Part shown: piece by piece, positions 1-9,481 of the stretch | Numbering within the stretch: the stretch's first letter is position 1 | Layout: every line of letters starts with the position of its first letter | DNA from: Streptomyces sp. G44 | Lineage (GTDB): Bacteria; Actinomycetota; Actinomycetes; Streptomycetales; Streptomycetaceae | Assembly (NCBI RefSeq): GCF_016905445.1 | Contig: NZ_JAFEXF010000026.1 | Location: 1 to 52,926 of the forward strand | Direction of reading: 5' to 3' | DNA: 52,926 nt | Position numbers and translations under genes: made by a program | Notes under the pieces: generated by a model | The model's database searches: none | Told to the model about the DNA's origin: nothing | What the model saw: the letters and a program-made list of their open reading frames with translations, nothing else

Positions 1-1257
1 CGCGCGGAAGGCCTGCCCGCCACGGCCGCCCGCGCGGTGGCCGGCCTGCTCACCGTCGTCTCGCTCGGCTGGACCCTGTGGCACGGCGTCGCCGAACGGC
101 CGGTCGCGCTCGCCTTCGGAGTGCTGATCACCCTGGGCGAGCTGGCCCGGTGGGGGAGCGGCAAGGAGCGGGAGCCCGCGCCGCTCGGGGCCGCCGGCGC
201 CCTGGCGTACGCGCTGCTCGGGCAGAACGCCGGGCAGGCGACGCACCACGGGGTGTTCCAGGTGATCGCCGTGGTCGTCGCGGCCTCCCTCGTGGCGGCC
301 GTGCCGCACGTCGCGCTCGGCCGGGGACCCGCGCCCGACCACCTGGCGCGGCGGGTGCTGACCGTCGCCTTCGCCGCCGCCTGCTTCCAACCCCTGTACA
401 ACGCGGGCAAGTTGGCGGACTGGGTCGGCCACGGCCCCTGGTTCGCGCTCGTCATCGTGGCCCTGCTCGGCCTCACCGCGCTCTGCGACGCCGTCCTCGC
501 CGCCGCGCTGGCGCACGCCCGCACCCGCTGGCCGTTCGGGCCGCTGCTCCGCGACGAGCTGCGGGCCGTGCCCGGCATCGGCTCGGCCGTCTGCGCCACC
601 GGGGCCGTGATGGCGCTCGCCGTGGCCGTGGCGGGGCTGTGGGCGCTGCCCGTCTTCAGCCTCCCGCTGCTGCTCGCCCAGCTCTCCTTCCGGCGCTACG
701 CGGCGGTGCGTGCCACCTACCGGCAGACCATCGCGTCGCTGGCCAGGGCCACGGAGATCGCCGGATACACGCCGCAGGGCCACGCCCACCGCGTCGCCGG
801 GCTCAGCCGGGCCGTCGGGCGCGACCTCGGGCTGACGGGGGCGGACCTGACCGTCCTGGAGTACGCGGCCCTCATGCACGACATCGGGCAGCTCTCCCTC
901 GTCGATCCCGTGCCGCAGGGTGCCACGGCCGCCCTGCCCGAGGCGCAGCAGCGCCGGATAGCCCTGCTCGGCGGCGCCGTCGTACGCCAGACCGGGGTGG
1001 ACTCGGCGGTCGCCGTGGTCGTGGAGCGCCAGGCCGACCCGTACCGCGATCAGCCGCTCACCGCGAGAATTGTGCGCACCGCGAACGCGTACGACGAGAT
1101 GGCGCGGGGAGAAGGACCCTCGGGGGTGCTCGGCGGCCCGCTCCACGCCCTGGAGCGGCTGCGGCTGGCCACCGGCCGCGACTACCAGCCCGAGGTCGTG
1201 GAATCCCTCGCGAGGGTGGTGGCGAGGGGCGGCCTTAGCTCGCCCCCGGCTGGGTAA
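1..1257 (+). CDS. HD-domain membrane protein (5' end missing)
   Basis: The reading frame is open to the first base of the window, so the true start lies upstream; a GTG at 37 is only an internal candidate. The first ~230 residues are a run of hydrophobic Ala/Leu/Val segments, likely six or more membrane helices. They are followed by a cytoplasmic HD-type phosphohydrolase domain with a His (GHAHRVAGLSR) and the HD pair in MHDIGQ near residue 283. This arrangement resembles HD-GYP-like metal-dependent phosphohydrolases that act on nucleotides or cyclic dinucleotides, but no GYP motif is visible, so the substrate is unknown. The gene ends about 150 bp before the TPR gene on the same strand. The HD fold assignment is fairly sure; the function is open. 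Confidence 0.8.
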   Translation, partial: RAEGLPATAARAVAGLLTVVSLGWTLWHGVAERPVALAFGVLITLGELARWGSGKEREPAPLGAAGALAYALLGQNAGQATHHGVFQVIAVVVAASLVAAVPHVALGRGPAPDHLARRVLTVAFAAACFQPLYNAGKLADWVGHGPWFALVIVALLGLTALCDAVLAAALAHARTRWPFGPLLRDELRAVPGIGSAVCATGAVMALAVAVAGLWALPVFSLPLLLAQLSFRRYAAVRATYRQTIASLARATEIAGYTPQGHAHRVAGLSRAVGRDLGLTGADLTVLEYAALMHDIGQLSLVDPVPQGATAALPEAQQRRIALLGGAVVRQTGVDSAVAVVVERQADPYRDQPLTARIVRTANAYDEMARGEGPSGVLGGPLHALERLRLATGRDYQPEVVESLARVVARGGLSSPPAG

Positions 1258-1405
1258 CCCATGGGTAATGAGCGGCCGTCCGACCGTACGTGGTTGGATG
1301 CGAAGAAGAGGAAGAAGAGGGTGCGCGGGGGCATCGACCCGACGCCGCGCCCGCACAGGACGGGACTTCCGGCAAATCGTGACAGGCGGGAATCAGGCGG
1401 GAATC

Positions 1406-2386
1406 GTGAGGATCTTCGGCAAGGGACGGCACCGGCCCTCCGCCTCATGGCGGCAGGCGACCGACCGCGCCTTCACGCTGATCGGCGACGGCCGGTACGA
1501 GGACGCGGGAGCGCTGCTCACGCGCGCGGCGGACCTCGAACCGTGGCTGTCCGAGTCCTGGTTCAACCTCGCGCTGCTGCACAAGTTCCGGCACGACTGG
1601 GAGCAGGCGCGGGCCGCGGGGCTGCGTGCCGTCGCGCTCCTGGACCGCTCGGCGGGCGCCCCGGACTGGTGGAACGTCGGCATCGCGGCGACCGCGCTCC
1701 AGGACTGGCCCCTGGCCCGCCGCGCCTGGCAGGCGTACGGCCTGCGGGTGCCCGGCGGGGTGGCCGCGTCCGGCGAGCCCTCGGGCATGGAGCTGGGCAG
1801 CGCGGCCGTGCGGCTCTCCCCGGAGGGCGAGGCCGAGGTGGTGTGGGGCCGCAGGCTGGACCCGGCGCGCATCGAGGTGCTGTCCATCCCGCTGCCGTCC
1901 TCCGGGCGGCGCTGGGGCGAGGTCGTGCTGCACGACGGCGTCCCGCACGGCGAGCGCACGACGGCGGCCGGGCACTCGTACCCCGTGTTCGACGAGATCG
2001 AGCTCTGGGCGCCCTCGCCCGTGCCGACCTGGGTCGTCCTCCTGGAGGCGGCCACCGAGGACGACCGGGACGCCCTGGAGCAGCTCGCGGCCGACGCGGG
2101 CTTCGCCGCCGAGGACTGGTCGTCCTCCGTGCGGCTGCTGTGCCGCATGTGCTCCGAGTCGCGGATGCCGAGCGACGAGGGTGACGGCGAGCACCTGGAC
2201 CCCCACGACCACAGCGAGCCGGGCCACCCGGGCCCGCTCGGCCACCGCAGCCCCGGCGCGGTCTGGGTGCCGGAGCGCGAGTGCGGCATCGCGGCGCCCG
2301 CCGCCCTGGTGCGCGGGCTCCTGGACAGCTGGGTCGCCGACAGCCCCGACTCGCGTGACTGGCGGGATCTCGAAGAGGTCTGCTGA
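1406..2386 (+). CDS. TPR-containing protein of unknown function
   Basis: 326 residues from a GTG at 1406. The frame is open further upstream, but this start gives a sensible N-terminus (RIFGKGRHRP) and the upstream residues look like non-coding translation. Residues ~15-115 contain two or three tetratricopeptide-like helices (FTLIGDGRYEDAGALLTRA, WFNLALLHKFRHDWEQA, WWNVGIAATALQDWPLARRAW). The C-terminal two thirds has no motif I recognise apart from a CRMC pair that could bind a metal. Conserved-looking codon use supports a real gene. TPR domains mediate protein contacts, so a scaffold or regulatory role is possible. It lies about 106 bp upstream of the deformylase and may be co-transcribed with it. 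Confidence 0.75.
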   Translation: MRIFGKGRHRPSASWRQATDRAFTLIGDGRYEDAGALLTRAADLEPWLSESWFNLALLHKFRHDWEQARAAGLRAVALLDRSAGAPDWWNVGIAATALQDWPLARRAWQAYGLRVPGGVAASGEPSGMELGSAAVRLSPEGEAEVVWGRRLDPARIEVLSIPLPSSGRRWGEVVLHDGVPHGERTTAAGHSYPVFDEIELWAPSPVPTWVVLLEAATEDDRDALEQLAADAGFAAEDWSSSVRLLCRMCSESRMPSDEGDGEHLDPHDHSEPGHPGPLGHRSPGAVWVPERECGIAAPAALVRGLLDSWVADSPDSRDWRDLEEVC

Positions 2387-2492
2387 CCGGAAGAGGCCCC
2401 CGGCCTCCCCGGCCCGAAGAGGCGAGCCGGTACTTCGCCGTAGGCTGTACCGGCACGAACTCTGAGGGTTTCACGGAAGGCTTACGGCGGAC

Positions 2493-3143
2493 ATGGCGCA
2501 GGACACTGAGCAGCAGGCCTCCGGCGGGGTGCTCCCCGTCGACGACGAGGGCTTCGTCATCGACACGGAGGACTGCGAGGAGCGCGAGACGGCCTACCGC
2601 GAGCGCGGCACCTCGCGGCCGATCACGGTCGTCGGCAACCCGGTCCTGCACAAGGAGTGCAAGGACGTCACGTCCTTCGACGACGACCTCGCCAAGCTGG
2701 TCGACGACATGTTCGCGAGCCAGCGCGTCGCGCAGGGCGTGGGCGTGGCCGCCAACCAGGTCGGCGTCGACCTGAAGGTCTTCGTCTACGACTGCATGGA
2801 CGACGAGGGCGTGCGCCACGTCGGGGTGGTCTGCAACCCGGTCCTGACCGAGCTGCCCGCCGAGAAGCGCCGCCTCGACGACTCGGGCGAGGGCTGCCTG
2901 TCCGTGCCGACCGCCTACGCCCCGCTGGCCCGCCCGGACTACGCCGAGGTGACCGGTCAGGACGAGAAGGGCAACCCCATCAAGGTGCGCGGCACGGGCT
3001 ACTTCGCCCGCTGCCTCCAGCACGAGACGGACCACCTGTACGGCTACCTGTACATCGACCGCCTCTCCAAGAGGGAGCGCAAGGACGCGCTGCGCCAGAT
3101 GGCAGAGGGCACGCCGCGCTACCCCGTGGTACCCAATGAGTGA
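2493..3143 (+). CDS. def: peptide deformylase
   Basis: 216 residues. Removes the N-formyl group from the initiator methionine of nascent proteins, using a metal (usually Fe2+) in the active site. All three family motifs are present: [10 protein letters not shown] near residues 81-90 (oxyanion Gln), EGCLSVP at 133-139 (metal ligand Cys135) and HETDH at 177-181 (two metal His and catalytic Glu). The ~45-residue acidic N-terminal extension before the PDF fold ([20 protein letters not shown]) is longer than in E. coli Def, as is common for one actinobacterial paralogue. Streptomyces usually carry more than one def gene, so this may be a second copy. A hairpin terminator follows 44 bp after the stop. 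Confidence 0.95.
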   Translation: MAQDTEQQASGGVLPVDDEGFVIDTEDCEERETAYRERGTSRPITVVGNPVLHKECKDVTSFDDDLAKLVDDMFASQRVAQGVGVAANQVGVDLKVFVYDCMDDEGVRHVGVVCNPVLTELPAEKRRLDDSGEGCLSVPTAYAPLARPDYAEVTGQDEKGNPIKVRGTGYFARCLQHETDHLYGYLYIDRLSKRERKDALRQMAEGTPRYPVVPNE

Positions 3144-3186
3144 CGTGTGCGGCGCCTGAGCGGCGCGGGAACCGCGTGACATGTGC

Positions 3187-3219
3187 GGCCCCTGGTCGGG
3201 AACCCCCTGACCAGGGGCC
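3187..3219 (+). terminator. hairpin terminator after def
   Basis: Perfect 11-bp inverted repeat GGCCCCTGGTC (3187-3197) / GACCAGGGGCC (3209-3219) with an 11-nt loop, placed just after def. There is no clear U-tract, as is usual in Streptomyces terminators. Confidence 0.75.
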
Positions 3220-3326
3220 GTTGCCATGAGCCGCTCACCTGTGCGAGCAAAACCGGCTGTCGAAGATCCATAACCAGTCATCCCCGGCGGTGTTCTCGGC
3301 ATCGGGGGGTAGTGAATGGCGCAAAA

Positions 3327-3341
3327 CTGTTCCCTGAACGG
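3327..3341. promoter_or_regulatory. inverted repeat upstream of terpene synthase gene
   Basis: The core GTTCCCTGAAC (3329-3339) is a GTTC/GAAC dyad with a 3-nt spacer; extending it to CTGTTC...GAACGG adds one mismatch. It lies about 105 bp before the synthase start, in a 225-bp non-coding stretch following the def terminator, so it is a candidate operator or promoter element. No -10/-35 assignment is firm. Confidence 0.35.
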
Positions 3342-3444
3342 TCAGTTGTGGTGCTGAATGGAAAGTGCGGTGAGTTACGCAACGGCGCGCGCCCGGCTCG
3401 GTGGAGGGGCGTGTGCCACTCATGCGGCTGAAAGGGGTTTGTCC

Positions 3445-4557
3445 GTGCCTGCATATTCCGGAAGCACTTCTCAGACACAGCCACACACGTCGGCGGTATC
3501 GGTCCCGCCGGCGCTCGCAGTTCCGGTGATCGAGGCCACGTTTCCGCGCCGTCTGCACCCGTATTGGCCCAAGCTTCAGGAGAACTCCAGGACCTGGCTC
3601 CGCGAAATGCGGCTCATGCCGCCGGACAAGGTCGAGCGCTACGCCGACAGCCTCTGCTACACCGACCTGGTGGCCGGCTACTACATTGGCGCGCCCGACG
3701 AGTTGCTCACCGCGATAGCCGACCTCAGCAGCTGGTTCTTCGCGTGGGACGACCGGCACGACCGGGACTCGGTGCACGGCCGCGCGGCGCACTGGCGGCG
3801 ACTGTGCCGGGGCCTGCACGGCGCGCTCGACGCGCCCCATGAGTACCTGCACCACCGGGACCCCTTGGTCGCGGGCTTCGCGGACTGCGTCCGCCGCCTG
3901 TACTCCTTCCTGGGCCCCAGCTGGAACGCCCGGTTCGCCCGCCACTTCCACCCCGTGATCGAGGCGTACGACCAGGAGTTCAGGAACCGCCGCTGCGGCG
4001 TCGTGCCCACCGTCGAGACCTACGTCGAGCTGCGCCGCCTCACCTTCGCGCACTGGGCCTGGATCGACCTGCTCGAACCCACCGCGCGCCGCGAACTGCC
4101 GCGCGCCGTGCGGGCGCACCCCGCGTACCGGCGGGCGGCGCTCGCGACCCAGGACTTCTCGGCCTGGTACAACGACCTGTGCTCACTTCCCAAAGAACTG
4201 GCGGGCGACGAACTGCACAATCTCGGGATCAGCCTCATTCACCACGAGGGGCTGACGCTCGAAGAGGCGGTACGCGAAGTTCACCGGCGGGTCACGCAGT
4301 GTGTCACGGATTTTCTCGCCGCCGAGGAAGAAGTGCTGCTGTTCGCCCGTAAATTGGCCGGGGGGAACGCGCGCGGAAAGGAGCTCGCCGAAGCGGTTCA
4401 ATCCTGCGTCTTCAACATGCGGAACTGGTTCTCGTCCGTGTACTGGTTCCATCACGAATCCGGCCGTTATCGGGTGGACAGCTGGGACGACCGGTCCATT
4501 CCCCCGTATGTCACGGAAGACGTCCTGGCGGAAAACGAACTGGTGGGTGAGGAATGA
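3445..4557 (+). CDS. cyc1: epi-isozizaene synthase (class I sesquiterpene cyclase)
   Basis: 370 residues from GTG 3445, chosen because AAAGGGG lies 7 nt upstream; S. coelicolor EIZS is ~361 aa. Cyclises farnesyl diphosphate to the tricyclic hydrocarbon epi-isozizaene with release of PPi. The first Mg2+ motif is D102-D103-R-H-D106 (DDxxD) and the second is N243-D-L-C-S247-L-P-K-E251 (NSE triad). The WFSSVYWFHHESGRY stretch near the C-terminus holds the conserved RY pair. Long blocks match what I remember of S. coelicolor SCO5222 (LHPYWPKLQE, YADxLCYTDL, WYNDLCSLPKE). The stop overlaps the P450 start by 4 nt (ATGA), so the two are translationally coupled. Several segments here and in the P450 are less GC-rich than their neighbours. 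Confidence 0.95.
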   Translation: MPAYSGSTSQTQPHTSAVSVPPALAVPVIEATFPRRLHPYWPKLQENSRTWLREMRLMPPDKVERYADSLCYTDLVAGYYIGAPDELLTAIADLSSWFFAWDDRHDRDSVHGRAAHWRRLCRGLHGALDAPHEYLHHRDPLVAGFADCVRRLYSFLGPSWNARFARHFHPVIEAYDQEFRNRRCGVVPTVETYVELRRLTFAHWAWIDLLEPTARRELPRAVRAHPAYRRAALATQDFSAWYNDLCSLPKELAGDELHNLGISLIHHEGLTLEEAVREVHRRVTQCVTDFLAAEEEVLLFARKLAGGNARGKELAEAVQSCVFNMRNWFSSVYWFHHESGRYRVDSWDDRSIPPYVTEDVLAENELVGEE

Positions 4558-5930
4558 GCGTCGAGTCCGCGACACCCGTACCGGCGGCCTCCGGGCCGGG
4601 ACCACTGCGCACCCCACCGCTCGTCGCGGGCGGCGCGCCCCTGCTGGGCCACGCCTGGAACCTCGTGCGCGACCCGCTCGGCTTCCTCGCGAAGCTGCGC
4701 GACCACGGGGATCTCGTCCGGATCAGGCTGGGGCCGAAGACGGCGTACGCGGTCTGCGATCCGGAACTCGTCGGCGCCCTGCTGAAGCGCCCCGAGTACA
4801 TCGTCGGGGGCCCGCTCTGGGACACCCTCGAAGTGCTCCTCGGCAAGGGCGTGGCGACCAGCAACGGCAAGCTGCACCGGCGGCAGCGGCGGATGATGCA
4901 GCCCGCGTTCCGGCCCGAGCGGATCGCCGACTACGCCAAGGTGATGGAGGAGGAGGCGCGCGCCACGGCGGCCCGCTGGCGGCCGGGCGAGACGGTCGAC
5001 GTGGGCGCGGAGATGTTCCGCACGGCCGTGCGCATCGTCTCGCGCTCGCTCCTGGAGGTCGACTCGATCGGCGAGAAGGCGGACCGTATCGCCGACTCCC
5101 TGCACACCGTCTTCGAGGGCCTCTACCGCCGGATGGTGCTCTCGGCCGGGCCGCTCTACCGCGTGCCGACGCCCGCCAACCGGCGCTTCGAGCACGCCCT
5201 CGCCGACCTGCACGCCCTCGTCGACGAGATCATCGCGGAGCGCCGGGCGGCCGGGCCGGGCGGACCGGAGGACCTGCTCGCGGAATTGCTGCGCGCCACG
5301 GACGAATCCGGGGCGCCCATAGCCGACCAGGAGATCCACGACCACGTGGTTTCCCTCGTCGTGGCCGGCGCGGAGAATGTCGCGTCGACGCTGTCGTGGA
5401 CGTTCCATCTGCTCACCGAACACCCGGAGCAGGAAAGGAAGTTGGTTGAAGAAGTAAATTCCGTGGCCGGTGATCGCGCGATCACATTCGCCGATCTGGG
5501 CGACCTGCCGCACACCCGCAATGTCATCACCGAGGCCATGCGCATACGGCCCGCCGCCTGGATATTCACGCGCCGCTCGGTGGCCGAGACCGAGCTGGGC
5601 GGCTATCGCATTCCGGCCGACGCGGACATCGTCTACAGCGTCTACGCGATGCAGCGCGACCCGCGTTCCTTCGACCGGCATCTGGAGTTCGACCCGGACC
5701 GGTGGATTCCCGAACGTGCCGCCGACATACCGGAGTTCGCGATGATGCCGTTCAGCGTCGGCAACCGCAAGTGCCCCGGCGACCACTTCAGCCTGGCCGA
5801 ACTGGCGCTGATCCTCGGCACGGTGGCCCCGCGGTGGCGCCTGGAGCGGGTCCCGGAGACCGACACCGGGACCCGCGTCGGCATCACCCTGCACCCCAAG
5901 CGCCTCGTCCTGCGGGCCGAACCGCGCTGA
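4554..5930 (+). CDS. cyp170A1: cytochrome P450 CYP170A family (albaflavenone synthase)
   Basis: 458 residues. In S. coelicolor CYP170A1 oxidises epi-isozizaene in two steps, through albaflavenols, to the sesquiterpene antibiotic albaflavenone; a secondary farnesene synthase activity has also been reported for that enzyme. Seen here: the heme-binding loop FSVGNRKCPGD with Cys407, an I-helix VAGAEN(V/A)ST motif near residue 277, the ExxR-type EAMRIRP, and FDPDRWIPER. The start overlaps the terpene synthase stop (ATGA), which fixes the start codon and implies co-translation. The electron donors (ferredoxin and reductase) are not encoded in this window. The convergent nrdB gene is separated by a strong bidirectional hairpin. 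Confidence 0.93.
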   Translation: MSVESATPVPAASGPGPLRTPPLVAGGAPLLGHAWNLVRDPLGFLAKLRDHGDLVRIRLGPKTAYAVCDPELVGALLKRPEYIVGGPLWDTLEVLLGKGVATSNGKLHRRQRRMMQPAFRPERIADYAKVMEEEARATAARWRPGETVDVGAEMFRTAVRIVSRSLLEVDSIGEKADRIADSLHTVFEGLYRRMVLSAGPLYRVPTPANRRFEHALADLHALVDEIIAERRAAGPGGPEDLLAELLRATDESGAPIADQEIHDHVVSLVVAGAENVASTLSWTFHLLTEHPEQERKLVEEVNSVAGDRAITFADLGDLPHTRNVITEAMRIRPAAWIFTRRSVAETELGGYRIPADADIVYSVYAMQRDPRSFDRHLEFDPDRWIPERAADIPEFAMMPFSVGNRKCPGDHFSLAELALILGTVAPRWRLERVPETDTGTRVGITLHPKRLVLRAEPR

Positions 5931-5951
5931 GAGGGAGCCGCCGTGCTCCGG

Positions 5952-5989
5952 GTGTGTCCGCCCCGCCCCCCGTGACGGGGCGGACACAC
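5952..5989. terminator. bidirectional terminator between P450 and nrdB
   Basis: Perfect 14-bp inverted repeat (5952-5965 with 5976-5989; arm GTGTGTCCGCCCCG) with a 10-nt loop, filling the 63-bp gap between two convergent genes. Confidence 0.85.
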
Positions 5990-5993
5990 GCTC

Positions 5994-7016
5994 CTAGAAC
6001 TCGTCGTCGAAGGAGACCGACCCCTCGACGGCGACCTGGTAGGCCGAGGGCCGCCGCTCGAAGAAGTTGGTCAGCTCCTGCACGCCCTGGAGCTCCATGA
6101 AGGAGAACGGGTTCGACGAGCCGTAGACCGGCGCGAAGCCGAGCCGCTGGAGGCGCTGGTCGGCCACGCACTCCAGGTACTCGCGCATCGAGTCGGTGTT
6201 CATGCCCGGCAGACCGTCACCGCACAGATCGCGGGCGAACTGGAGCTCGGCCTCGACGGCCTCCTTCAGCATGTCCGTGACCTGCGTCTGGAGCGCGTCG
6301 TCGAACAGCTCGGGCTCCTCCTTGCGGACCGTGTCCACCACGTCGAAGGCGAAGCTCATGTGCATCGTCTCGTCACGGAACACCCAGTTGGTGCCGGTCG
6401 CCAGGCCGTGCAGCAGACCGCGGCTGCGGAACCAGTAGACGTACGCGAAGGCGCCGTAGAAGAAGAGGCCCTCGATGCACGCGGCGAAGCAGATCAGGTT
6501 CAGCAGGAAGCGGCGGCGGTCGGCCCGGGTCTCCAGCCGGTCCAGCTTCTCCACCGAGTCCATCCACTTGAAGCAGAACTGCGCCTTCTCGCGGATCGAG
6601 GGGATCTCCTCCACCGCGTCGAACGCGGCAGCCCGGTCCTCGGGGTCGGGCAGGTACGTGTCGAGCAGCGTCAGATAGAACTGGACGTGCACGGCCTCCT
6701 CGAACAGCTGACGGCTCAAGTAGAGCCGTGCCTCGGGGGAGTTGATGTGCTTGTAGAGCGTCAGCACCAGGTTGTTGGAGACGATCGAGTCGCCGGTCGC
6801 GAAGAACGCGACCAGGCGGCCGATCAGATGCTGCTCCTCCGGCGTCATCTTCGCCAGATCGGCGACGTCCGAGTGGAGGTCGACCTCCTCCACGGTCCAG
6901 GTGTTCTTGATCGCGTCCCGGTAGCGCTCGTAGAAGTCCGGGTAGCGCATGGGGCGCAGGGTCAGCTCGAAGCCCGGGTCGAGAAGGTTCTTCTCGGAGT
7001 TGGTGGTGGAGCTCAT
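5994..7016 (-). CDS. nrdB: class Ia ribonucleotide reductase, small (radical) subunit
   Basis: 340 residues from ATG 7016. Holds the diiron-tyrosyl radical cofactor that drives ribonucleotide reduction by NrdA. Iron-ligand motifs typical of R2 proteins are visible: EEQHL in the first helix, LFEEAVHVQFY (E and H ligands), AACIEGLFFYG, and FRDETMHMSF (ExxH). The C-terminus ends in acidic/hydrophobic residues (SVSFDDEF), the usual docking tail for the large subunit. The start ATG overlaps the nrdA stop (TAATG), so translation is coupled. No nrdS gene follows, unlike the nrdABS operon described for S. coelicolor; the operon ends at a hairpin against the P450 gene. Confidence 0.96.
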   Translation of the reverse strand: MSSTTNSEKNLLDPGFELTLRPMRYPDFYERYRDAIKNTWTVEEVDLHSDVADLAKMTPEEQHLIGRLVAFFATGDSIVSNNLVLTLYKHINSPEARLYLSRQLFEEAVHVQFYLTLLDTYLPDPEDRAAAFDAVEEIPSIREKAQFCFKWMDSVEKLDRLETRADRRRFLLNLICFAACIEGLFFYGAFAYVYWFRSRGLLHGLATGTNWVFRDETMHMSFAFDVVDTVRKEEPELFDDALQTQVTDMLKEAVEAELQFARDLCGDGLPGMNTDSMREYLECVADQRLQRLGFAPVYGSSNPFSFMELQGVQELTNFFERRPSAYQVAVEGSVSFDDEF

Positions 7017-9481
7017 TACTGGCAGGCCTCGCAGGACTCGGGGTTTTCCAGGGAGCAGGCGACGGCGTCGGGGTCGGTCACCTGCTGAGGGACGGGGACG
7101 GGGGTGGCGGCGGCGTTCGCACCGCCGGCCGCGCGGGCGATGCGGGTGGCGGGGCGCGAGCGCAGGTAGTACGTCGTCTTCAGGCCCTGCTGCCAGGCGT
7201 ACGCGTACATCGAGGAGAGCTTGCCGATGGTCGGCGTCTCCAGGAACAGGTTCAGCGACTGCGCCTGGTCGAGGAACGGGGTGCGCGCGGCGGCCATGTC
7301 GATCAGGCCGCGCTGCGGGATCTCCCAGGCCGTGCGGTAGAGCGCGCGGACGTCCTCGGGGATCCAGTCGAAGCCCTGCACCGAGCCACTGGCCTCGCGC
7401 AGCGCCTCGCGGGTCTGCGCGTCCCACACGCCGAGCCGCTTCAGCTCCTGGACCAGGTAGGCGTTGACCTGGAGGAACTCACCGGACAGCGTCTCGCGCT
7501 TGAAGAGGTTGGAGACCTGCGGCTCGATGCACTCGTAGACACCCGCGATCGACGCGATGGTGGCGGTCGGCGCGATGGCGAGGAGCAGGGAGTTGCGCAT
7601 GCCGGTCCTGGCGATGCGGGCCCGCAGCGCGTCCCACCGCTCCGGCCAGGCCGGCTCGACGTCGTAGTGGTCGGGGTGCAGCACGCCGCGCGCGGTACGG
7701 GTCTTCTCCCAGGCGGGCAGCGGGCCCTCGCGCTCGGCGAGGTCGGCCGACGCCTCGTACGCGGCGAGCATGATCCGCTCGGCGATACGGGTGGACAGGG
7801 CGCGCGCCTCGGGCGAGTCGAACGGCAGCCGCAGCTGGAAGAAGACGTCCTGGAGGCCCATCGCGCCGAGGCCCACCGGGCGCCACTTGGCGTTGGAACG
7901 CCCGGCCTGCTCGGTCGGGTAGAAGTTGATGTCGACGACGCGGTCGAGGAAGGTGACGGCGGTGCGGACGGTCTCGTCCAGCCGGTTCCAGGCGAGGTCG
8001 CCGTCCTCCACGAAGGCGCCGAGGTTCACCGAGCCGAGGTTGCACACGGCCGTCTCGCCGTCGTCCGTCACCTCCAGGATCTCGGTGCACAGGTTGGAGG
8101 AGTGCACGGTGTGGCCGGGCTCCGCCGTCTGGTTGGCGGTGCGGTTGGCGGCGTCCTTGAACGTCATCCAGCCGTTTCCGGTCTGCGCGAGGGTACGCAT
8201 CATGCGGCCGTACAGGTCCCGGGCGGGGATGGTCTTCTTCGCGAGCCCGGCGGCCTCGGCCGCGCGGTAGGCGGCGTCGAACTCCTCACCCCACAGGTCG
8301 ACCAGCTCGGGCACGTCGGCCGGGGAGAACAGCGACCAGTCCCGGTCGGCGGCGACCCGGCGCATGAACTCGTCCGGGATCCAGTGCGCGAGGTTGAGGT
8401 TGTGCGTGCGGCGCGCGTCCTCACCGGTGTTGTCGCGCAGCTCCAGGAACTCCTCGATGTCGGAGTGCCAGGTCTCCAGGTAGACGGCGGCCGCGCCCTT
8501 GCGCCGGCCGCCCTGGTTCACGGCGGCGACCGAGGCGTCCAGGGTCTTCAGGAACGGCACGATGCCGTTGGAGTGCCCGTTCGTGCCACGGATCAGCGAA
8601 CCCCGGGACCGGATGCGGGAGTACGAAAGGCCGATGCCGCCCGCGTGCTTGGAGAGCCGCGCGACCTGGTGGTAGCGGTCGTAGATCGAGTCGAGCTCGT
8701 CCAGCGGTGAGTCGAGGAGGTAGCAGGAGGACATCTGCGGGTGGCGCGTGCCGGAGTTGAAGAGCGTCGGCGAGGACGGCAGGTAGTCCAGGCGGCTCAT
8801 CAGGCCGTACAGCGCGGCGACCTCGTCCACGGCGGCGGCGCCGTCGTCCTTGGCCAGGCCGCTCGCGACGCGCAGCATGAAGTGCTGCGGGGTCTCGATG
8901 ACCTGCCGGGTGATCGGGTGGCGCAGCAGATAGCGGCTGTGCAGGGTGCGCAGGCCGAAGTACTCGAACCGGAAGTCGGCGCCGTCGGTGAGCGCGGCGT
9001 CCACCAGCGCGTCGAGCCGGGCCGCGTGCGCCGTCACGAACCGCGCCGTGCGGTCGGCGATCAGCCCCTCGCGGTGGCCGACCGCCACGGAGTCGGTGAA
9101 GGAGCGCACGCCCTGCGTCGCCGCCTCCTCGCGGATGCCGATCGACAGCAGTCGGGCCGCCAGCTTCGAGTAGGCCGGGTCCTCGGAGATGAGCCCCGCG
9201 GCGGCCTCGGTCGCCAGCTCCCGCAGCTCCGACTCGTCGGCGCGCGCCGAACGGCCGCGCAGCGCGGCGGCGGCGACCCGGCCCGGGTCGGCGTCGGGGA
9301 GGTCGGCGGTGAGGTCGGTCAGGGTGCGCAGCAGCGCGGCCCCTGGCCCGTCGGTTCCTTCGGCACCCTGTCCCTGGAGGGTCGGCGCCGAAGGCGCGGC
9401 AGGCACGGCGGGCGCGGCGGGCCCGGAAAGCTCCGACTGCGCTGACGGCGCTGACGCGGGTTCGGCAGGCGCGATGGTCAC
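7016..9481 (-). CDS. nrdA: class Ia ribonucleotide reductase, large (catalytic) subunit
   Basis: 821 residues from GTG 9481, preceded by GAGGGAG 9 nt upstream; the frame is open further upstream, but that region is the riboswitch leader. Reduces ribonucleoside diphosphates to deoxy forms. Visible: the low-complexity Ala/Pro start, SSCYLLDSPLD (active-site Cys), the HAGGIG loop, NLCTEI (Cys and Glu of the catalytic triad), GAMGLQD, and the C-terminal swinging-arm pair in SCEACQ that is re-reduced by thioredoxin. An N-terminal region of ~100 residues precedes the core and may include an ATP-cone-like segment, but I cannot confirm it. Expression is predicted to be repressed by cobalamin (riboswitch) and by NrdR. 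Confidence 0.96.
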   Translation of the reverse strand: MTIAPAEPASAPSAQSELSGPAAPAVPAAPSAPTLQGQGAEGTDGPGAALLRTLTDLTADLPDADPGRVAAAALRGRSARADESELRELATEAAAGLISEDPAYSKLAARLLSIGIREEAATQGVRSFTDSVAVGHREGLIADRTARFVTAHAARLDALVDAALTDGADFRFEYFGLRTLHSRYLLRHPITRQVIETPQHFMLRVASGLAKDDGAAAVDEVAALYGLMSRLDYLPSSPTLFNSGTRHPQMSSCYLLDSPLDELDSIYDRYHQVARLSKHAGGIGLSYSRIRSRGSLIRGTNGHSNGIVPFLKTLDASVAAVNQGGRRKGAAAVYLETWHSDIEEFLELRDNTGEDARRTHNLNLAHWIPDEFMRRVAADRDWSLFSPADVPELVDLWGEEFDAAYRAAEAAGLAKKTIPARDLYGRMMRTLAQTGNGWMTFKDAANRTANQTAEPGHTVHSSNLCTEILEVTDDGETAVCNLGSVNLGAFVEDGDLAWNRLDETVRTAVTFLDRVVDINFYPTEQAGRSNAKWRPVGLGAMGLQDVFFQLRLPFDSPEARALSTRIAERIMLAAYEASADLAEREGPLPAWEKTRTARGVLHPDHYDVEPAWPERWDALRARIARTGMRNSLLLAIAPTATIASIAGVYECIEPQVSNLFKRETLSGEFLQVNAYLVQELKRLGVWDAQTREALREASGSVQGFDWIPEDVRALYRTAWEIPQRGLIDMAAARTPFLDQAQSLNLFLETPTIGKLSSMYAYAWQQGLKTTYYLRSRPATRIARAAGGANAAATPVPVPQQVTDPDAVACSLENPESCEACQ

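Noticed and set aside
1393..2289. Long minus-strand frames opposite the TPR gene
   Set aside because: Ser/Arg-rich translation typical of a high-GC shadow, no ribosome-binding site, and the plus strand has recognisable TPR motifs.
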